Assembly (NCBI GenBank): GCA_036524675.1
Contig: DATDBU010000044.1
Coordinates: forward strand, 1 to 51,226
DNA from: DATDAW01 sp036524675
Lineage (GTDB): Bacteria; Verrucomicrobiota; Verrucomicrobiia; Chthoniobacterales; DASVRZ01
Length of the DNA: 51,226 nt
Direction of reading: 5' to 3'
The notes below the pieces were generated by a model, which saw only the letters and a program-made list of their open reading frames with translations, did not search any database and was not told where the DNA came from. Positions 17,432 to 26,573 of this stretch are shown here, one piece after another. The first letter of the stretch is position 1, and the number at the start of each line of letters is the position of its first letter. A program made the position numbers and the translations under genes.

Positions 17432-20026
17432 GTGTTCCGTTTGCGACGCTATACTCCCATTATTTGGACAATTTTGGCCGGTGTCCTGGCGTCGTCCGCG
17501 CTTTTCTGGGGAGTGCGGCGTTTGGAAACCGAAATGTTGCGCGAGGAATTGCGCAAGCAAGCCATCGATCGCGTCGAAATTCTCCGAACGCAAATCCTCC
17601 GTTCCATGGAGGTCCTGCATTCCATCCGATCGCTTTATGCCTCGCGCCCAACGCTGAGCGTTACGCGTGACGATTTCCGGAGGTTCGTGGCGGACGCGCT
17701 AAGCCGGCAGCCGGAACTCCAAGCGCTCGCCTGGGATGCGTATGTACCTTCTGGGGAGCGTGTCGAATGGGAGCAACGGGCGCGGCGCGAGGGATTTACG
17801 GATTTTCATTTTACTGAAGAAGTCGAAAACGACGTCAATCATCTCGTTCCAGCAGGGGCGCGCGCTGAATATTTTCCGGTTTTTTTCCTGGAAGCGCTCG
17901 CAAAGAACGAACGTGCGTTGGGCTTCGATGTTGGTTCGGAAGAACGTCGCCGAGTCGCTCTGCAACAGGCACGCGCACTGGATCTGCCGATCGCTACGGC
18001 ACCCATCCATCTCACACAGGGCGAGCTGGGTTTTCTCGTTTTCTTGCCGGTTTACCCGGCAGTCAAGGATGGGGAATCGGCGCAATTTTCTGGATTCGCG
18101 GTCGCCGTTTTTCGGATCAATGATCTGGTCAAACAGGCGCTCCTTGCCCTGCGCGAATCGCATGTCGCGGTGTCAATTTTCGACACTCAGAGCGGAGGAC
18201 CAGCGATTTATTCGCAGCCGGCCGATGCAGCAATTGGAAAATTACAGGCAGACTTCGTATGCAATGAGACGCTCGATGTGGCGGGACGAAAATGGAACGT
18301 CGTTTTTTCGCCATCGGCTGCATTCGTGAACGAACGGTCGGTTCACTGGTCATGGGCAGCGCTTGGCGCAGGACTGCTCTGCACTGGTCTGGTTGGTTCG
18401 CTCGTACAGGGCTCTCAGCGCAAACGAAAGCAAATCGAACGATCCGTTCGCGAAAAAACCGCCGCCCTTTCCACGGAAATCGCTGAACGGACCCGCGCGG
18501 AAGAAGCGCTCAAGTCCGCTCTCGATAGCCTTGAAATCCGTGTCAAAGAACGCACGGCCGAGCTCGCCCAATCGAATACGGCTCTTTTGGCCGAAATCAT
18601 CGAGCGCAAGCAGGCTGAAGATGTTGCCGCCGCGGCGAACAAAGCGAAATCGGCATTCCTTGCCAATATGAGCCACGAAATCCGCACGCCGCTGAACGCG
18701 ATCCTGGGCTACTCACAGATCCTGCAGCGGGACGCGGGGTTGGCGCCGTTCCAGCGCGATGCCGTGACAACTATCGCCAGCAGCGGCCAGCATTTGTTGC
18801 ATTTGGTCAATGAGATCCTGGACTTATCCAAAATCGAGGCTGACCGGATGGAGTTGCAGCCGGATGAATTTGATCTGCTCGCCCTGACTCGCGAGCTGAC
18901 AGCGATGTTCCAGCAGCGTTGCGAGGAAAAAAGTCTCGGTTTGCGCGTCGAATGGCTTGGAGCCGATGCGCTGCGAATGGTCGAAGGGGACGAAGGAAAA
19001 CTCCGCCAGGTGCTAATCAATCTCATGGGGAATGCTGTCAAATTCACGGACGCGGGCCATGTTTCGCTGCGGGTGACTCCTGAAGCGGAAAATCGCTATC
19101 GGTTTGAAGTCGAGGATACCGGAATTGGAGTGTCTCCGGCGCTGGCAACCGTGATTTTTGAGCCGTTCCAGCAAGGCACAACCAAGGGATCAAATCAGCG
19201 CGGTGGCACTGGGCTCGGCTTGGCGATTGCAAGTCGTCAAGTGGAGTTGATGGGTGGCAAGGTTGAATTTCGCTCCGAACCAGGGAAAGGCTCCACGTTT
19301 TTCTTCACGATCCCGCTTCAGCAGGTGAGCGATCCGAACCCGGCGATTTCACCACAACGCGGCGCCAAATCGCTGGCCCCGGGTTTCAAAGTGCGGGCAC
19401 TTGTTGTCGATGACATTCAGGAAAACCGTGATGTGATTTCCCGTCTGCTTGCAGCGATGGGATGCGCAGTGGACACGGCTCCCGACGGTCCCACCGCAAT
19501 CGATGCCGTTGCCGCTACACGACCGGATATCGTGTTCATGGACATGAGATTACCCGGCATGAGCGGAATCGACGCTACCCGACAGCTCGCACAAAAATAT
19601 GGCGCGCAAATGCCTTCCATTGTTTCGATGTCAGCTTCGGTTCTCCAACATGAGCGTGACGAATATCTCCGGGCTGGCTGTGATGATTTTATTGGCAAGC
19701 CTGTGCAGGAGGAGCAGTTGTACGAGTGCCTGGCTAACTTGCTCCATGTACAATTCGTGAATGAAGCCCCGGCCGCGGGGACGGAGCTGGCCGCTCGGGT
19801 TGATTTCACGCAAATCACGCTGCCTGAGGATCTCGCGCTTCGCTTGATGATGGCCGCCGAACTGCATAGCGCGACTGTTTTGAAAGGCTGCCTCCGCGAA
19901 CTCGCAGCGTTTGGTCCCGAAGAGGAACGGCTGGCTGAGCATCTTCGCGGATTCCTGGCCAGTTATGACATGGAAACCATTTTAAAAATTGTCGCGCAAT
20001 TACCCGTCCAAAGCGCTAAGACGTGA
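17432..20026 (+). CDS. CHASE-domain hybrid sensor histidine kinase
   Basis: 864-aa inner-membrane sensor starting at GTG 17432. TM1 is near 10-27; a CHASE domain fills about 60-280 in the periplasm (it contains ALAWDAYVPSGERVEWEQRA and ALGFDVGSEERRR); TM2 is near 303-325. A coiled coil (about 335-400) leads to the HisKA domain with H415 in NMSHEIRTPLNAILGYSQIL. The ATPase domain shows LINLMGNAVKF, VEDTGIGV and GGTGLGLAIASRQVE. A receiver domain (about 648-770) carries phospho-acceptor D704 in FMDMRLPGMSG. CHASE domains usually bind small extracellular ligands. The next gene, a sigma-54 activator, starts 13 bp downstream, so the two form an operon and a likely phosphorelay. Confidence 0.95.
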   Translation: MFRLRRYTPIIWTILAGVLASSALFWGVRRLETEMLREELRKQAIDRVEILRTQILRSMEVLHSIRSLYASRPTLSVTRDDFRRFVADALSRQPELQALAWDAYVPSGERVEWEQRARREGFTDFHFTEEVENDVNHLVPAGARAEYFPVFFLEALAKNERALGFDVGSEERRRVALQQARALDLPIATAPIHLTQGELGFLVFLPVYPAVKDGESAQFSGFAVAVFRINDLVKQALLALRESHVAVSIFDTQSGGPAIYSQPADAAIGKLQADFVCNETLDVAGRKWNVVFSPSAAFVNERSVHWSWAALGAGLLCTGLVGSLVQGSQRKRKQIERSVREKTAALSTEIAERTRAEEALKSALDSLEIRVKERTAELAQSNTALLAEIIERKQAEDVAAAANKAKSAFLANMSHEIRTPLNAILGYSQILQRDAGLAPFQRDAVTTIASSGQHLLHLVNEILDLSKIEADRMELQPDEFDLLALTRELTAMFQQRCEEKSLGLRVEWLGADALRMVEGDEGKLRQVLINLMGNAVKFTDAGHVSLRVTPEAENRYRFEVEDTGIGVSPALATVIFEPFQQGTTKGSNQRGGTGLGLAIASRQVELMGGKVEFRSEPGKGSTFFFTIPLQQVSDPNPAISPQRGAKSLAPGFKVRALVVDDIQENRDVISRLLAAMGCAVDTAPDGPTAIDAVAATRPDIVFMDMRLPGMSGIDATRQLAQKYGAQMPSIVSMSASVLQHERDEYLRAGCDDFIGKPVQEEQLYECLANLLHVQFVNEAPAAGTELAARVDFTQITLPEDLALRLMMAAELHSATVLKGCLRELAAFGPEEERLAEHLRGFLASYDMETILKIVAQLPVQSAKT

Positions 20027-20039
20027 TGGGTAGATTTCG

Positions 20040-21476
20040 ATGATTACCCCGGAAAAAATCCTCATTGTCGATGACACGCCCAAGAACCTCGCCGTGCTGA
20101 CCGACACGCTCGAGCCGCTGGGATATGAAATCCTCGCTGCATCGAGTGGAGATGTGGCCCTTAGGATTGCCCAAAAGGCATCGCCGGACTTGATTCTCCT
20201 CGATGTAATGATGCCGGTCCGCGACGGGTTCACGATCTGCCGTGAGTTGAAAAGCAATCCTGCAACGCGGGGAATACCGGTCATTTTTATCACGGGAAGG
20301 ACGGAACCTGCGTCTGCGGTCGAAGGCTTCCGTGCGGGCGGCGTGGACTATATTTCGAAGCCGTTCGATGGGGATGAAGTCCGTATTCGCGTCGAGACTC
20401 ATCTTAAAATTGCCCGGCTTACGCGCGATCTTATTGAAAAGAATGGAGCCCTAGCTGACGAAATCGCCCGGCGCGAGCAGGCTGACGCCCGGCTTTCGGC
20501 GATTACCGACCGTGAAGCCGAGCATTGGGGCATGGGCGGATTCGTCGGTAAGAGCAAAACCTTGCAACGTATTCTGGACGAAATCGCCCGCCTGCAACCT
20601 TTCGCTAATACGAGCGTTCTTATTACCGGCGAAAGTGGCACCGGCAAGGAGCTCGTCGCGCGCGCCATCCACCACAGCAGCGCCCGTAAAAAGGGCCCAT
20701 TCATTCCCGTTAACTGTGTGGCCGTTCCGGCTGAGCTCGCCGAGTCCATGTTTTTTGGTCATGTCCGCGGCGCCTTCACAGGAGCCACAACCGATCGAAA
20801 GGGTTTTTTTGAGCAAGCCGATGGGGGGACGCTTTTCCTCGACGAAATCGGGGACATGCCAGCTGCGCTCCAGGCAAAGCTTCTGCGCGTGCTTGAAGAC
20901 GGGTGCGTTACGCCCGTGGGAGCATCGACCCACCGCAAAGTTGATGTCCGTGTCCTTGCGGCGACCAATGCCGATCTCGACGGGCAGATCGAATCGGGAA
21001 ACTTCCGTCGTGACCTTTTTTTTCGCCTTGCCCGTTATACCGTCGAAACGCCGCCGTTGCGCGAGCGTCGGGAGGACATTCCCCTGCTCGCTTCGCATTT
21101 CCTGAAGATTTTTGCGACGGAAATGGGACTGCGTCCGTCTGTCCTCAGGGCCGACGCCTTGTCCACTCTGCAAACGCATGATTTCCCGGGAAATGTTCGT
21201 GAACTGAAGAACCTAATCGAACGGGCCCTCATCGAAAGTGCCGGGCGCGATATATCCGCCGCCCATCTGCGCGTCGCCCCACGACCAAAATCCGTGACGC
21301 CTCCACCGGTGGCGTCGTCGCCCGTGGTCCCAGGAGCTTTCGAGATCCCGCTCAATCTGGAGCAGGCTGAGGAAACGCTTATTCAGCGCGCCCTGGCGCA
21401 GACCGGAGGCAATGTCACCGAGGCCGCCCGTTTGTTAGGCGTCAACCGCACCCGCATCTATCGGCGGATGACTTAG
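20040..21476 (+). CDS. NtrC-type sigma-54-dependent response regulator
   Basis: 478-aa activator with an N-terminal receiver (D55 in ILLDVMMPVRDG), a short coiled linker (about 125-165), an AAA+ domain and a Fis-type HTH. Walker A is GESGTGKE at 197-204. The sigma-54 contact loop GAFTGA starts at residue 244, Walker B is GGTLFLDEIGDM, and the arginine-finger region is FRRDLFFRLARYTVETPPLR. The C-terminus ends NVTEAARLLGVNRTRIYRRM. All elements for open-complex formation with RpoN are intact. Presumed partner is the hybrid kinase 13 bp upstream. Two sigma-54 promoter matches occur elsewhere in the window (37459 and 46555), but regulation by this protein is not shown. Confidence 0.96.
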   Translation: MITPEKILIVDDTPKNLAVLTDTLEPLGYEILAASSGDVALRIAQKASPDLILLDVMMPVRDGFTICRELKSNPATRGIPVIFITGRTEPASAVEGFRAGGVDYISKPFDGDEVRIRVETHLKIARLTRDLIEKNGALADEIARREQADARLSAITDREAEHWGMGGFVGKSKTLQRILDEIARLQPFANTSVLITGESGTGKELVARAIHHSSARKKGPFIPVNCVAVPAELAESMFFGHVRGAFTGATTDRKGFFEQADGGTLFLDEIGDMPAALQAKLLRVLEDGCVTPVGASTHRKVDVRVLAATNADLDGQIESGNFRRDLFFRLARYTVETPPLRERREDIPLLASHFLKIFATEMGLRPSVLRADALSTLQTHDFPGNVRELKNLIERALIESAGRDISAAHLRVAPRPKSVTPPPVASSPVVPGAFEIPLNLEQAEETLIQRALAQTGGNVTEAARLLGVNRTRIYRRMT

Positions 21477-21537
21477 GGAGCGGGGATTAGTTTTAGAACG
21501 CACAGTGGAACTACCCGGAGGGTTGTTCGGAAATTAG

Positions 21538-21593
21538 CCGGTGCGCGACAGCCACCGGAGAACCGTGAAAAGATGAGCCAGCCCCAGCGGGGC
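21538..21593 (+). repeat. Pair of short palindromes after the response regulator
   Basis: CCGGTG/CACCGG (21538-21558) and GCCCC-AGC-GGGGC (21581-21593) are two hairpins ~22 bp apart. They resemble REP-like intergenic palindromes and may protect or end the mRNA of the two-component operon; there is no T tail. Confidence 0.5.
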
Positions 21594-21637
21594 GATGGAC
21601 TCCAATCGAACGGGTGCTCCAAGATTCGAGGAGTTCC

Positions 21638-22009
21638 TTATTTATCCATGGTCACCTTCCGGGTTATCAGATCGAGGGTATAGTATTTTCCGCGCTCGTT
21701 GCCGATGAGCAGTGTCTGGCCACGTCGCGCTAGCGACGTAATGAAGACCCACTGAGCGTCCCGCTCAAGGAACGGATTGATCGGTACCCGATAAATCCGC
21801 TGCCGCCAGAGCTCCTTGCCAGAGAATACATCGACGGCTATTACGAAACCCATAAGCTTTCTACTGGAAGACACTGAGTACCGGACGGAGCCGATAACCA
21901 CCGGCTCAACAGATTTGGGCTCCGCCCGCCTTGCAAGGACAGGATGGGTGCCTGCAAAAATCAGAAACACAGCTATCAATGGCGTGATCACAGAAGAGGA
22001 CAAATTCAT
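21638..22009 (-). CDS. Small secreted PQQ-like/beta-propeller-type hypothetical protein
   Basis: 123 aa from ATG 22009, chosen because it starts a signal peptide (MNLSSSVITPLIAVFLIFAG then THPVLA). The mature part is beta-rich: VVIGSVRYSVSSSRKLMGFV, IAVDVFSGKELWRQRIYRV, LIGNERGKYYTLDLITRKV. The pattern 'A-x-D-x-x-S/T-G-K-x-L-W' is that of a single PQQ-type beta-propeller blade, but there is room for only two blades. Longer in-frame extensions to 22222 lack protein-like sequence. Real gene likely, function unknown. Confidence 0.6.
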   Translation of the reverse strand: MNLSSSVITPLIAVFLIFAGTHPVLARRAEPKSVEPVVIGSVRYSVSSSRKLMGFVIAVDVFSGKELWRQRIYRVPINPFLERDAQWVFITSLARRGQTLLIGNERGKYYTLDLITRKVTMDK

Positions 22010-22410
22010 AACGCTATAAATGCTATCTCTTTGACTAATGATACCATGAACGGTACTGCACCCAGTGTTGCCAAAGCGACGATAGTTATTGAGTGATCGA
22101 GTCATCATCTTTGGAGTTGTGGAAATATCGTTTCTCCTTAGATTCGTGAATATGGATGCTGTTGGTCGAACCGTCGAGGTGCGAGGGACACGCCTATCGA
22201 CCAAACGCGCTCGAGTGGGCATTGGGACATGGCTCGGTTTTCAAGCGGCGGGCGTGAAGGGGAAGTTCCTTCTGACGCTTTTGCAGCAGCGAAACACGGC
22301 GCGACCCTTCTGTTGGAGCGTTTACAGCGCTGTTCCTCAATGTTTTCGTGCCCACTGGCCGCATCACCCTCGGCGGCCAACTATTGTTTGAGGGTATTAC
22401 CTAAACCACT
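22010..22410. other. Intergenic region between divergent genes
   Basis: 400 bp separating the divergent PQQ-like gene and SnoaL-like gene; promoters for both should lie here. A plus-strand frame around 22229-22400 reads FSSGGREGEVPSDAFAAAKH, which looks protein-like but has no recognised family. No clear promoter boxes found. Confidence 0.35.
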
Positions 22411-22827
22411 ATGTCAAACATCCCTTCACCAAAGGAAGTCGGAGTCCGCTGGTTCACGGAAGTATGGAACAATCGGAACACCGCAATCATTCCCGATCTC
22501 ATCGCGCAGGAAGCAAAAGGTCATCTGGAAGGAGGCCAGGAAATTGTGGGGCCGGATCAATTCATTGAGTTTCAAAAAGTCATGTTTGAAACGTTTCCCG
22601 ATATGCAGGTTGAGGTTCTTAATTCGCTTTCCGACGGCGATGATACATGCGTTCTGTGGCTCGCGCGCGCTACTCATTCCGGATATGGCCTAGGAATGTC
22701 TCCCACCGGGAAATCCGTCTCTGTTCGAGGCATGACCTGGCTTCACGTGGTCAACGGAAAGATTACCGAAGGCTGGGATTCGTGGGATCAAGGGGGGCTC
22801 ATTTCACGCCTGGCATCCCAGGCATAG
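22411..22827 (+). CDS. SnoaL-like polyketide cyclase / ester cyclase family protein
   Basis: 138-aa NTF2-like fold protein. It has the family pattern VRWFTEVWNNRNTAIIPDLI, GPDQFIEFQKVMFETFPDMQ, then VLWLARATHSGYGLGMSPTG and GMTWLHVVNGKITEGWDSWD. The aspartate/tryptophan-rich end (EGWDSWDQGGLISRL) is typical. Such proteins are usually small-molecule isomerases, cyclases or binding proteins, and the ligand is unknown. Single gene followed by a hairpin (22903-22928). Confidence 0.88.
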   Translation: MSNIPSPKEVGVRWFTEVWNNRNTAIIPDLIAQEAKGHLEGGQEIVGPDQFIEFQKVMFETFPDMQVEVLNSLSDGDDTCVLWLARATHSGYGLGMSPTGKSVSVRGMTWLHVVNGKITEGWDSWDQGGLISRLASQA

Positions 22828-22902
22828 GAATCGGGCGCTGGGCAGCAGTGATGAGGGGCGGCTATTCGGAAGAGCGCAAAAAGCGACCGTTCCCCGGGAC
22901 TC

Positions 22903-22928
22903 TCGCTGTTCGCCGCAGAGGACAGCGA
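22903..22928 (+). terminator. Hairpin after the SnoaL-like gene
   Basis: TCGCTGT (22903-22909) pairs with ACAGCGA (22922-22928) and is followed by AAAAATC rather than a T run, so it would work best for the opposite strand or as an mRNA end. Confidence 0.35.
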
Positions 22929-23048
22929 AAAATCTGAGCCGGCCGAATCGGTTTGATTGGAAATCCGGTTCCGCCGTAAGGAATTCACATGAAGTGAGTT
23001 CCAAGGGTCATTTCAGCGTATGGCCCAGCAGCTACCAGCATCCGACGA

Positions 23049-24185
23049 ATGAAAATAGCCTATTTGACAACCTATGACGCATCGGATGTAAACGCCTGGT
23101 CCGGATCGGCCAACTCGATTCTACGGATACTCCAGGAGAATGGTTTCGAAACTGCGCCCGTTGGGAATCTGCGGGAGCGGAAAGCGTTTCTTCTGAAACT
23201 CAAGAAGGCGTGTTACGGGATCTTGTTCCAAAAATACAGGATCGATCGCGAACCCTCAATCGTCCTGGATTACGCGAAGCAGTTTGAAGAACGCCTGGAA
23301 GCTGTTCGTCACGACGTGGTATTCAGCCCCGGCACGATTCCCCTGGCGTTCCTGAAAACCCAAAAACCCATGGCTTTTTGGACGGACGCAACGTTTGCCG
23401 GCATGATCAATTTTTATCCGCAGTTTACCAGGCTGTGCGCTGAAACCATTCGGAATGGGAACAAAATGGAGCAGCTGGCTTTGTCGAAATGCCGTGTCGC
23501 GATTTACAGCTCCGAGTGGGCGGCAGAAACGGCCATGCGAAATTATGATGTCGATCCGGCCAAGGTAAAGGTGGTGCCGTTCGGCGCGAATATTACCTGC
23601 AACCGGCACTTGAATGACATTAGCACCATTGTCGCCAACAAACGTTTCGATGTTTGCAAACTGCTTTTTTTGGGTGTGGACTGGCACAGGAAAGGCGGGA
23701 GCCAGGCACTTGCAGTTGCCGAATGTCTTGCCAGACGGGGAATCGAGACAGAATTGCATGTTGCCGGTTGCACGCCGCCTGCTAACATGCCTGCTCTTGT
23801 AAAGCGGCACGGATTTATATCAAAGAAAACTGAAGAAGGCAGGAAGCAGTTGGAACAACTAATGTCCGACTCCCATTTCTTAATTGTTCCTTCGAGAGCT
23901 GAATGCTACGGCGTTGTCTTCGCGGAGGCGAGTTCGTTTGGACTGCCATCGCTCGCGACAAACGTCGGAGGGATCCCCACAGTCGTTCGGGACGGAAAGA
24001 ACGGTCAGACGTTTCCGCTGGATGAAAAGCCCGACAAATATTGCGACTACATTGAGAGATATATTTCGTTGAGGCAGGACTACGGTGAACTGGCGTTCTC
24101 GTCCTTCAACGAATATTCCACCAGGCTGAACTGGGCATCCGCCGGCCGTGCCGTGCGTGATTTGATAATGAACTCCTGCAGCTGA
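23049..24185 (+). CDS. GT4-type glycosyltransferase
   Basis: 378-aa GT-B fold transferase. N-terminal MKIAYLTTYDASDVNAWSGS with the glycine-containing acceptor loop; LLFLGVDWHRKGGSQALAVA starts the donor domain (~205). The EX7E-type motif is PSRAECYGVVFAEASSFGLP near 281-300, followed by VGGIPTVVRDGKNG. No membrane helix. The start ATG 23049 agrees with the Rossmann first strand. It is not linked to other sugar genes on this strand; it converges with the MBL gene 28 bp away. Its sugar and acceptor are unknown. Confidence 0.9.
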   Translation: MKIAYLTTYDASDVNAWSGSANSILRILQENGFETAPVGNLRERKAFLLKLKKACYGILFQKYRIDREPSIVLDYAKQFEERLEAVRHDVVFSPGTIPLAFLKTQKPMAFWTDATFAGMINFYPQFTRLCAETIRNGNKMEQLALSKCRVAIYSSEWAAETAMRNYDVDPAKVKVVPFGANITCNRHLNDISTIVANKRFDVCKLLFLGVDWHRKGGSQALAVAECLARRGIETELHVAGCTPPANMPALVKRHGFISKKTEEGRKQLEQLMSDSHFLIVPSRAECYGVVFAEASSFGLPSLATNVGGIPTVVRDGKNGQTFPLDEKPDKYCDYIERYISLRQDYGELAFSSFNEYSTRLNWASAGRAVRDLIMNSCS

Positions 24186-24213
24186 TCATTGACCCAAGTT
24201 GGGCTGGGCGATG

Positions 24214-25113
24214 TCAAAGCTCAACTAGCAAGCCCTCTCTCGCGGCATCCACTATCAAATTGCTTCCTTGCGCCATTTTGCGGGTCTCCTTGACGAGAGC
24301 GTCAATCTGGTGATCGTCGTGCCCAGGGTCGTGATGGAACAAAAACAATCGTTTTACCTGGGCGCGCATGGCGAGGCGTGTGACCGTCTCCGCGGAAGCG
24401 TGTCCCCAACCAACATGGTCTCGGTATTCGGCGGCCGTGTATTGGGAATCGATGATAAGCGCGTCCACCCCGCGAATGAATTCCACCAAGGCTGCGTCCT
24501 CGCGCCGGGCGCGTTCCAATGTTTCGGCGGATTGCGCTTTCCCCGTTGCCTGCAACGCGGTGCGCATTTCAACCTGTGGTTCCGTATCTGGCAAATAAGC
24601 GACCGACCCGCCCGACGTTTCCAGCCGGTAGCCCGCGCAAACGCCCGGATGATTCAGCAGCCGCGATTTCACTTTCACGGCGCCGATGGAAAATTCGAAC
24701 TCTTTCAGTTCCTCGACGTCGATGTTCGCCGGCAGACCATCCATCTCTACAGGGAAATAGGGACTCTCCATTTGGGCGGAGAGAATCGAAGAAAATTTCG
24801 CACGCGCTCCTTCGTAACCGCGAATGTGCAACTTGTTTGCCGGGTTATAAGCCGGCAGGAAAAATGGGAAACCCTGGATGTGATCCCAATGCGTATGGGA
24901 AATCAGGAGTGTCAGATTCAGCGGTATTCCGTCGAATTCCTTCGCCAGGCTCAATCCCAACGGCCGAATTCCTGTCCCGGCGTCCAGAATAATAATTTCA
25001 CCATCCGCTCGTACTTCGACGCAGGAAGTGTTTCCACCCGTTCGCAGAGTCTCCGGTCCCGGGACCGGAATCGATCCACGGACACCCCAAAACTTCACGG
25101 AACTCTTTTTCAT
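24214..25113 (-). CDS. MBL-fold metallo-hydrolase (PDE/RNase Z-like)
   Basis: 299 aa from ATG 25113 (a TTG six codons upstream is less likely). It begins MKKSSVKFWGVRGSIPVPGP and has the zinc-binding HTHWDH at 73-78 (SHTHWDHIQGFPFF), D in LPDTEPQ and H in GWGHASAE, and ends with LFLFHHDPGHDD. The opening 'F-W-G-V-R-G-S' marks the subgroup annotated as cAMP-phosphodiesterase-like or response-linked MBL proteins. Cytoplasmic. It is divergent from the efflux operon (107 bp between starts), so both promoters lie at 25114-25220. Confidence 0.9.
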   Translation of the reverse strand: MKKSSVKFWGVRGSIPVPGPETLRTGGNTSCVEVRADGEIIILDAGTGIRPLGLSLAKEFDGIPLNLTLLISHTHWDHIQGFPFFLPAYNPANKLHIRGYEGARAKFSSILSAQMESPYFPVEMDGLPANIDVEELKEFEFSIGAVKVKSRLLNHPGVCAGYRLETSGGSVAYLPDTEPQVEMRTALQATGKAQSAETLERARREDAALVEFIRGVDALIIDSQYTAAEYRDHVGWGHASAETVTRLAMRAQVKRLFLFHHDPGHDDHQIDALVKETRKMAQGSNLIVDAAREGLLVEL

Positions 25114-25220
25114 GGAAATTTTTGAATCCAAATCGTGGTGTCACTGCCTCCAATGGTCACGGCATCTCGACGAACGATTCGTTCGCGGGCAGGATGCCAA
25201 TCGCAAACAAAGGCGGTTGG

Positions 25221-26573
25221 ATGCCCGTTGACAACCCAAAACCATTACACCAAGCCATGCACGAAGCCGCAATGCCCGTCAAAAAACTCGCTCGTAAACG
25301 CCGCAAATGGCCGTGGATTGTGGGCAGTCTCGTCCTGATTGGTTTGGTTGCCGCTTTCAGCGGGCGCAAAAAGGAAAAAATTGCCGAAATCACCGTTGAG
25401 AAAATCGAGCGACGCGACGTGACGCAGGTCGTCTCGGCCACGGGGAAAATCCAACCGGCTATCGAGGTGAAGATTTCTCCAGAAGTCGCGGGAGAAATCA
25501 TCAGCCTGCCGGTGGAGGAAGGGCAGGTGGTTAAAAAAGGGGATCCGCTCATTAAAATAAAACCCGACACATATCAGGCACAGGTCGAGCAATACGAAGC
25601 GGCGCTTAACGGCGCCAAGGCTGACAATTTGCAACGAAAAGCCCAGCTCATCAAAGCTCAGCAGGATCTTCGCCGGCAGCAGGACCTTTTCGAGAAACGG
25701 ATCGTTGCGCAAGGGGCGCTTGACGAAGCGCTCGCCGCCCGGGATGCGGCCGATGCGTCCTACAATGCGTCGATTTTCGCGATCAAACGCGCTGAGGGCC
25801 AGCTGTCGCAAGCACGTGAAGACCTGAAGAAAACCGAGATTTTCGCGCCTATGAATGGGACGATCTCGACACTGCCCAGCAAACTGGGCGAGCGCGTTGT
25901 TGCCACCGGACAATTTGAGGGCACGGAAGTGATGCGCGTGGCGAACCTGGCGGACATGGAAGTCCGGGCGGAGGTTAACGAAAACGATGTTGTTGCCGTG
26001 AAAGTCAACGATCCTGTTAGCATCAGCATCGACGCGTATCCGGGTCGCACTTTTACCGGGCGCGTGAAGCATATAGCCAACACGGCTACGGTGAAGGGCG
26101 AGAACACAACCGAGGAAGTCACGAACTTTGAGGTCAAGGTCCAGGTTATGGATCCCGGCGTTCCACTGCGCCCCGGAATGAGCGCGACGGCTGATATCAA
26201 GACCGCGACGGTCACCCATGTGCTCACGGTGCCTATTCAAAGCGTCACCGTTCGAAGCAAGAATAAAGGTGAAAGTGTCGCGGACATGAACAAAAAGAAA
26301 GACGAAGAACGCAAGCAATCCGGCAGTACAGCGACGGACACATCGCGGGCCGATCGTCAAAAACTCCAGCGCGTTGTATTCCTGAAAGAGGGCGACAAAG
26401 CCGTGATGAAAGCCGTCACGACAGGCATCGCGGACAACACCTATATCGAAATCCAAAGCGGGGTAAATGGAGGGGAAGATGTCGTTTCGGGCAGCTACGG
26501 AGCCATCAGCCGCGATCTCAAAGACGGCGCGAAAGTAAAAATCGAGAAACCCAAAGACCAGGACAAGAAATGA
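25221..26573 (+). CDS. Efflux periplasmic adaptor (HlyD/MacA family)
   Basis: 450 aa from ATG 25221 (AAAGGCGG upstream); ATG 25272 is an alternative. A basic stretch KKLARKRRKW precedes the membrane anchor PWIVGSLVLIGLVAAF. The lipoyl-like half (GKIQPAIEVKISPEVAGEII SLPVEEGQVVKKGD), a coiled-coil hairpin (about 150-225) and the second lipoyl half (IFAPMNGTISTLPSKLGERV) follow, then beta-barrel strands with RPGMSATADI. This is the MacA architecture, bridging an inner-membrane ABC permease to an outer-membrane TolC-like channel. Its stop overlaps the ATPase start (ATGA at 26570). No TolC gene is present in the window. Cargo unknown. Confidence 0.93.
   Translation: MPVDNPKPLHQAMHEAAMPVKKLARKRRKWPWIVGSLVLIGLVAAFSGRKKEKIAEITVEKIERRDVTQVVSATGKIQPAIEVKISPEVAGEIISLPVEEGQVVKKGDPLIKIKPDTYQAQVEQYEAALNGAKADNLQRKAQLIKAQQDLRRQQDLFEKRIVAQGALDEALAARDAADASYNASIFAIKRAEGQLSQAREDLKKTEIFAPMNGTISTLPSKLGERVVATGQFEGTEVMRVANLADMEVRAEVNENDVVAVKVNDPVSISIDAYPGRTFTGRVKHIANTATVKGENTTEEVTNFEVKVQVMDPGVPLRPGMSATADIKTATVTHVLTVPIQSVTVRSKNKGESVADMNKKKDEERKQSGSTATDTSRADRQKLQRVVFLKEGDKAVMKAVTTGIADNTYIEIQSGVNGGEDVVSGSYGAISRDLKDGAKVKIEKPKDQDKK

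Noticed and set aside
22229..22410. Separate small gene reading FSSGGREGEVPSDAFAAAKH
   Set aside because: No start signal or known domain and it runs into the SnoaL-like gene in another frame; noted only as possible repeat or remnant.
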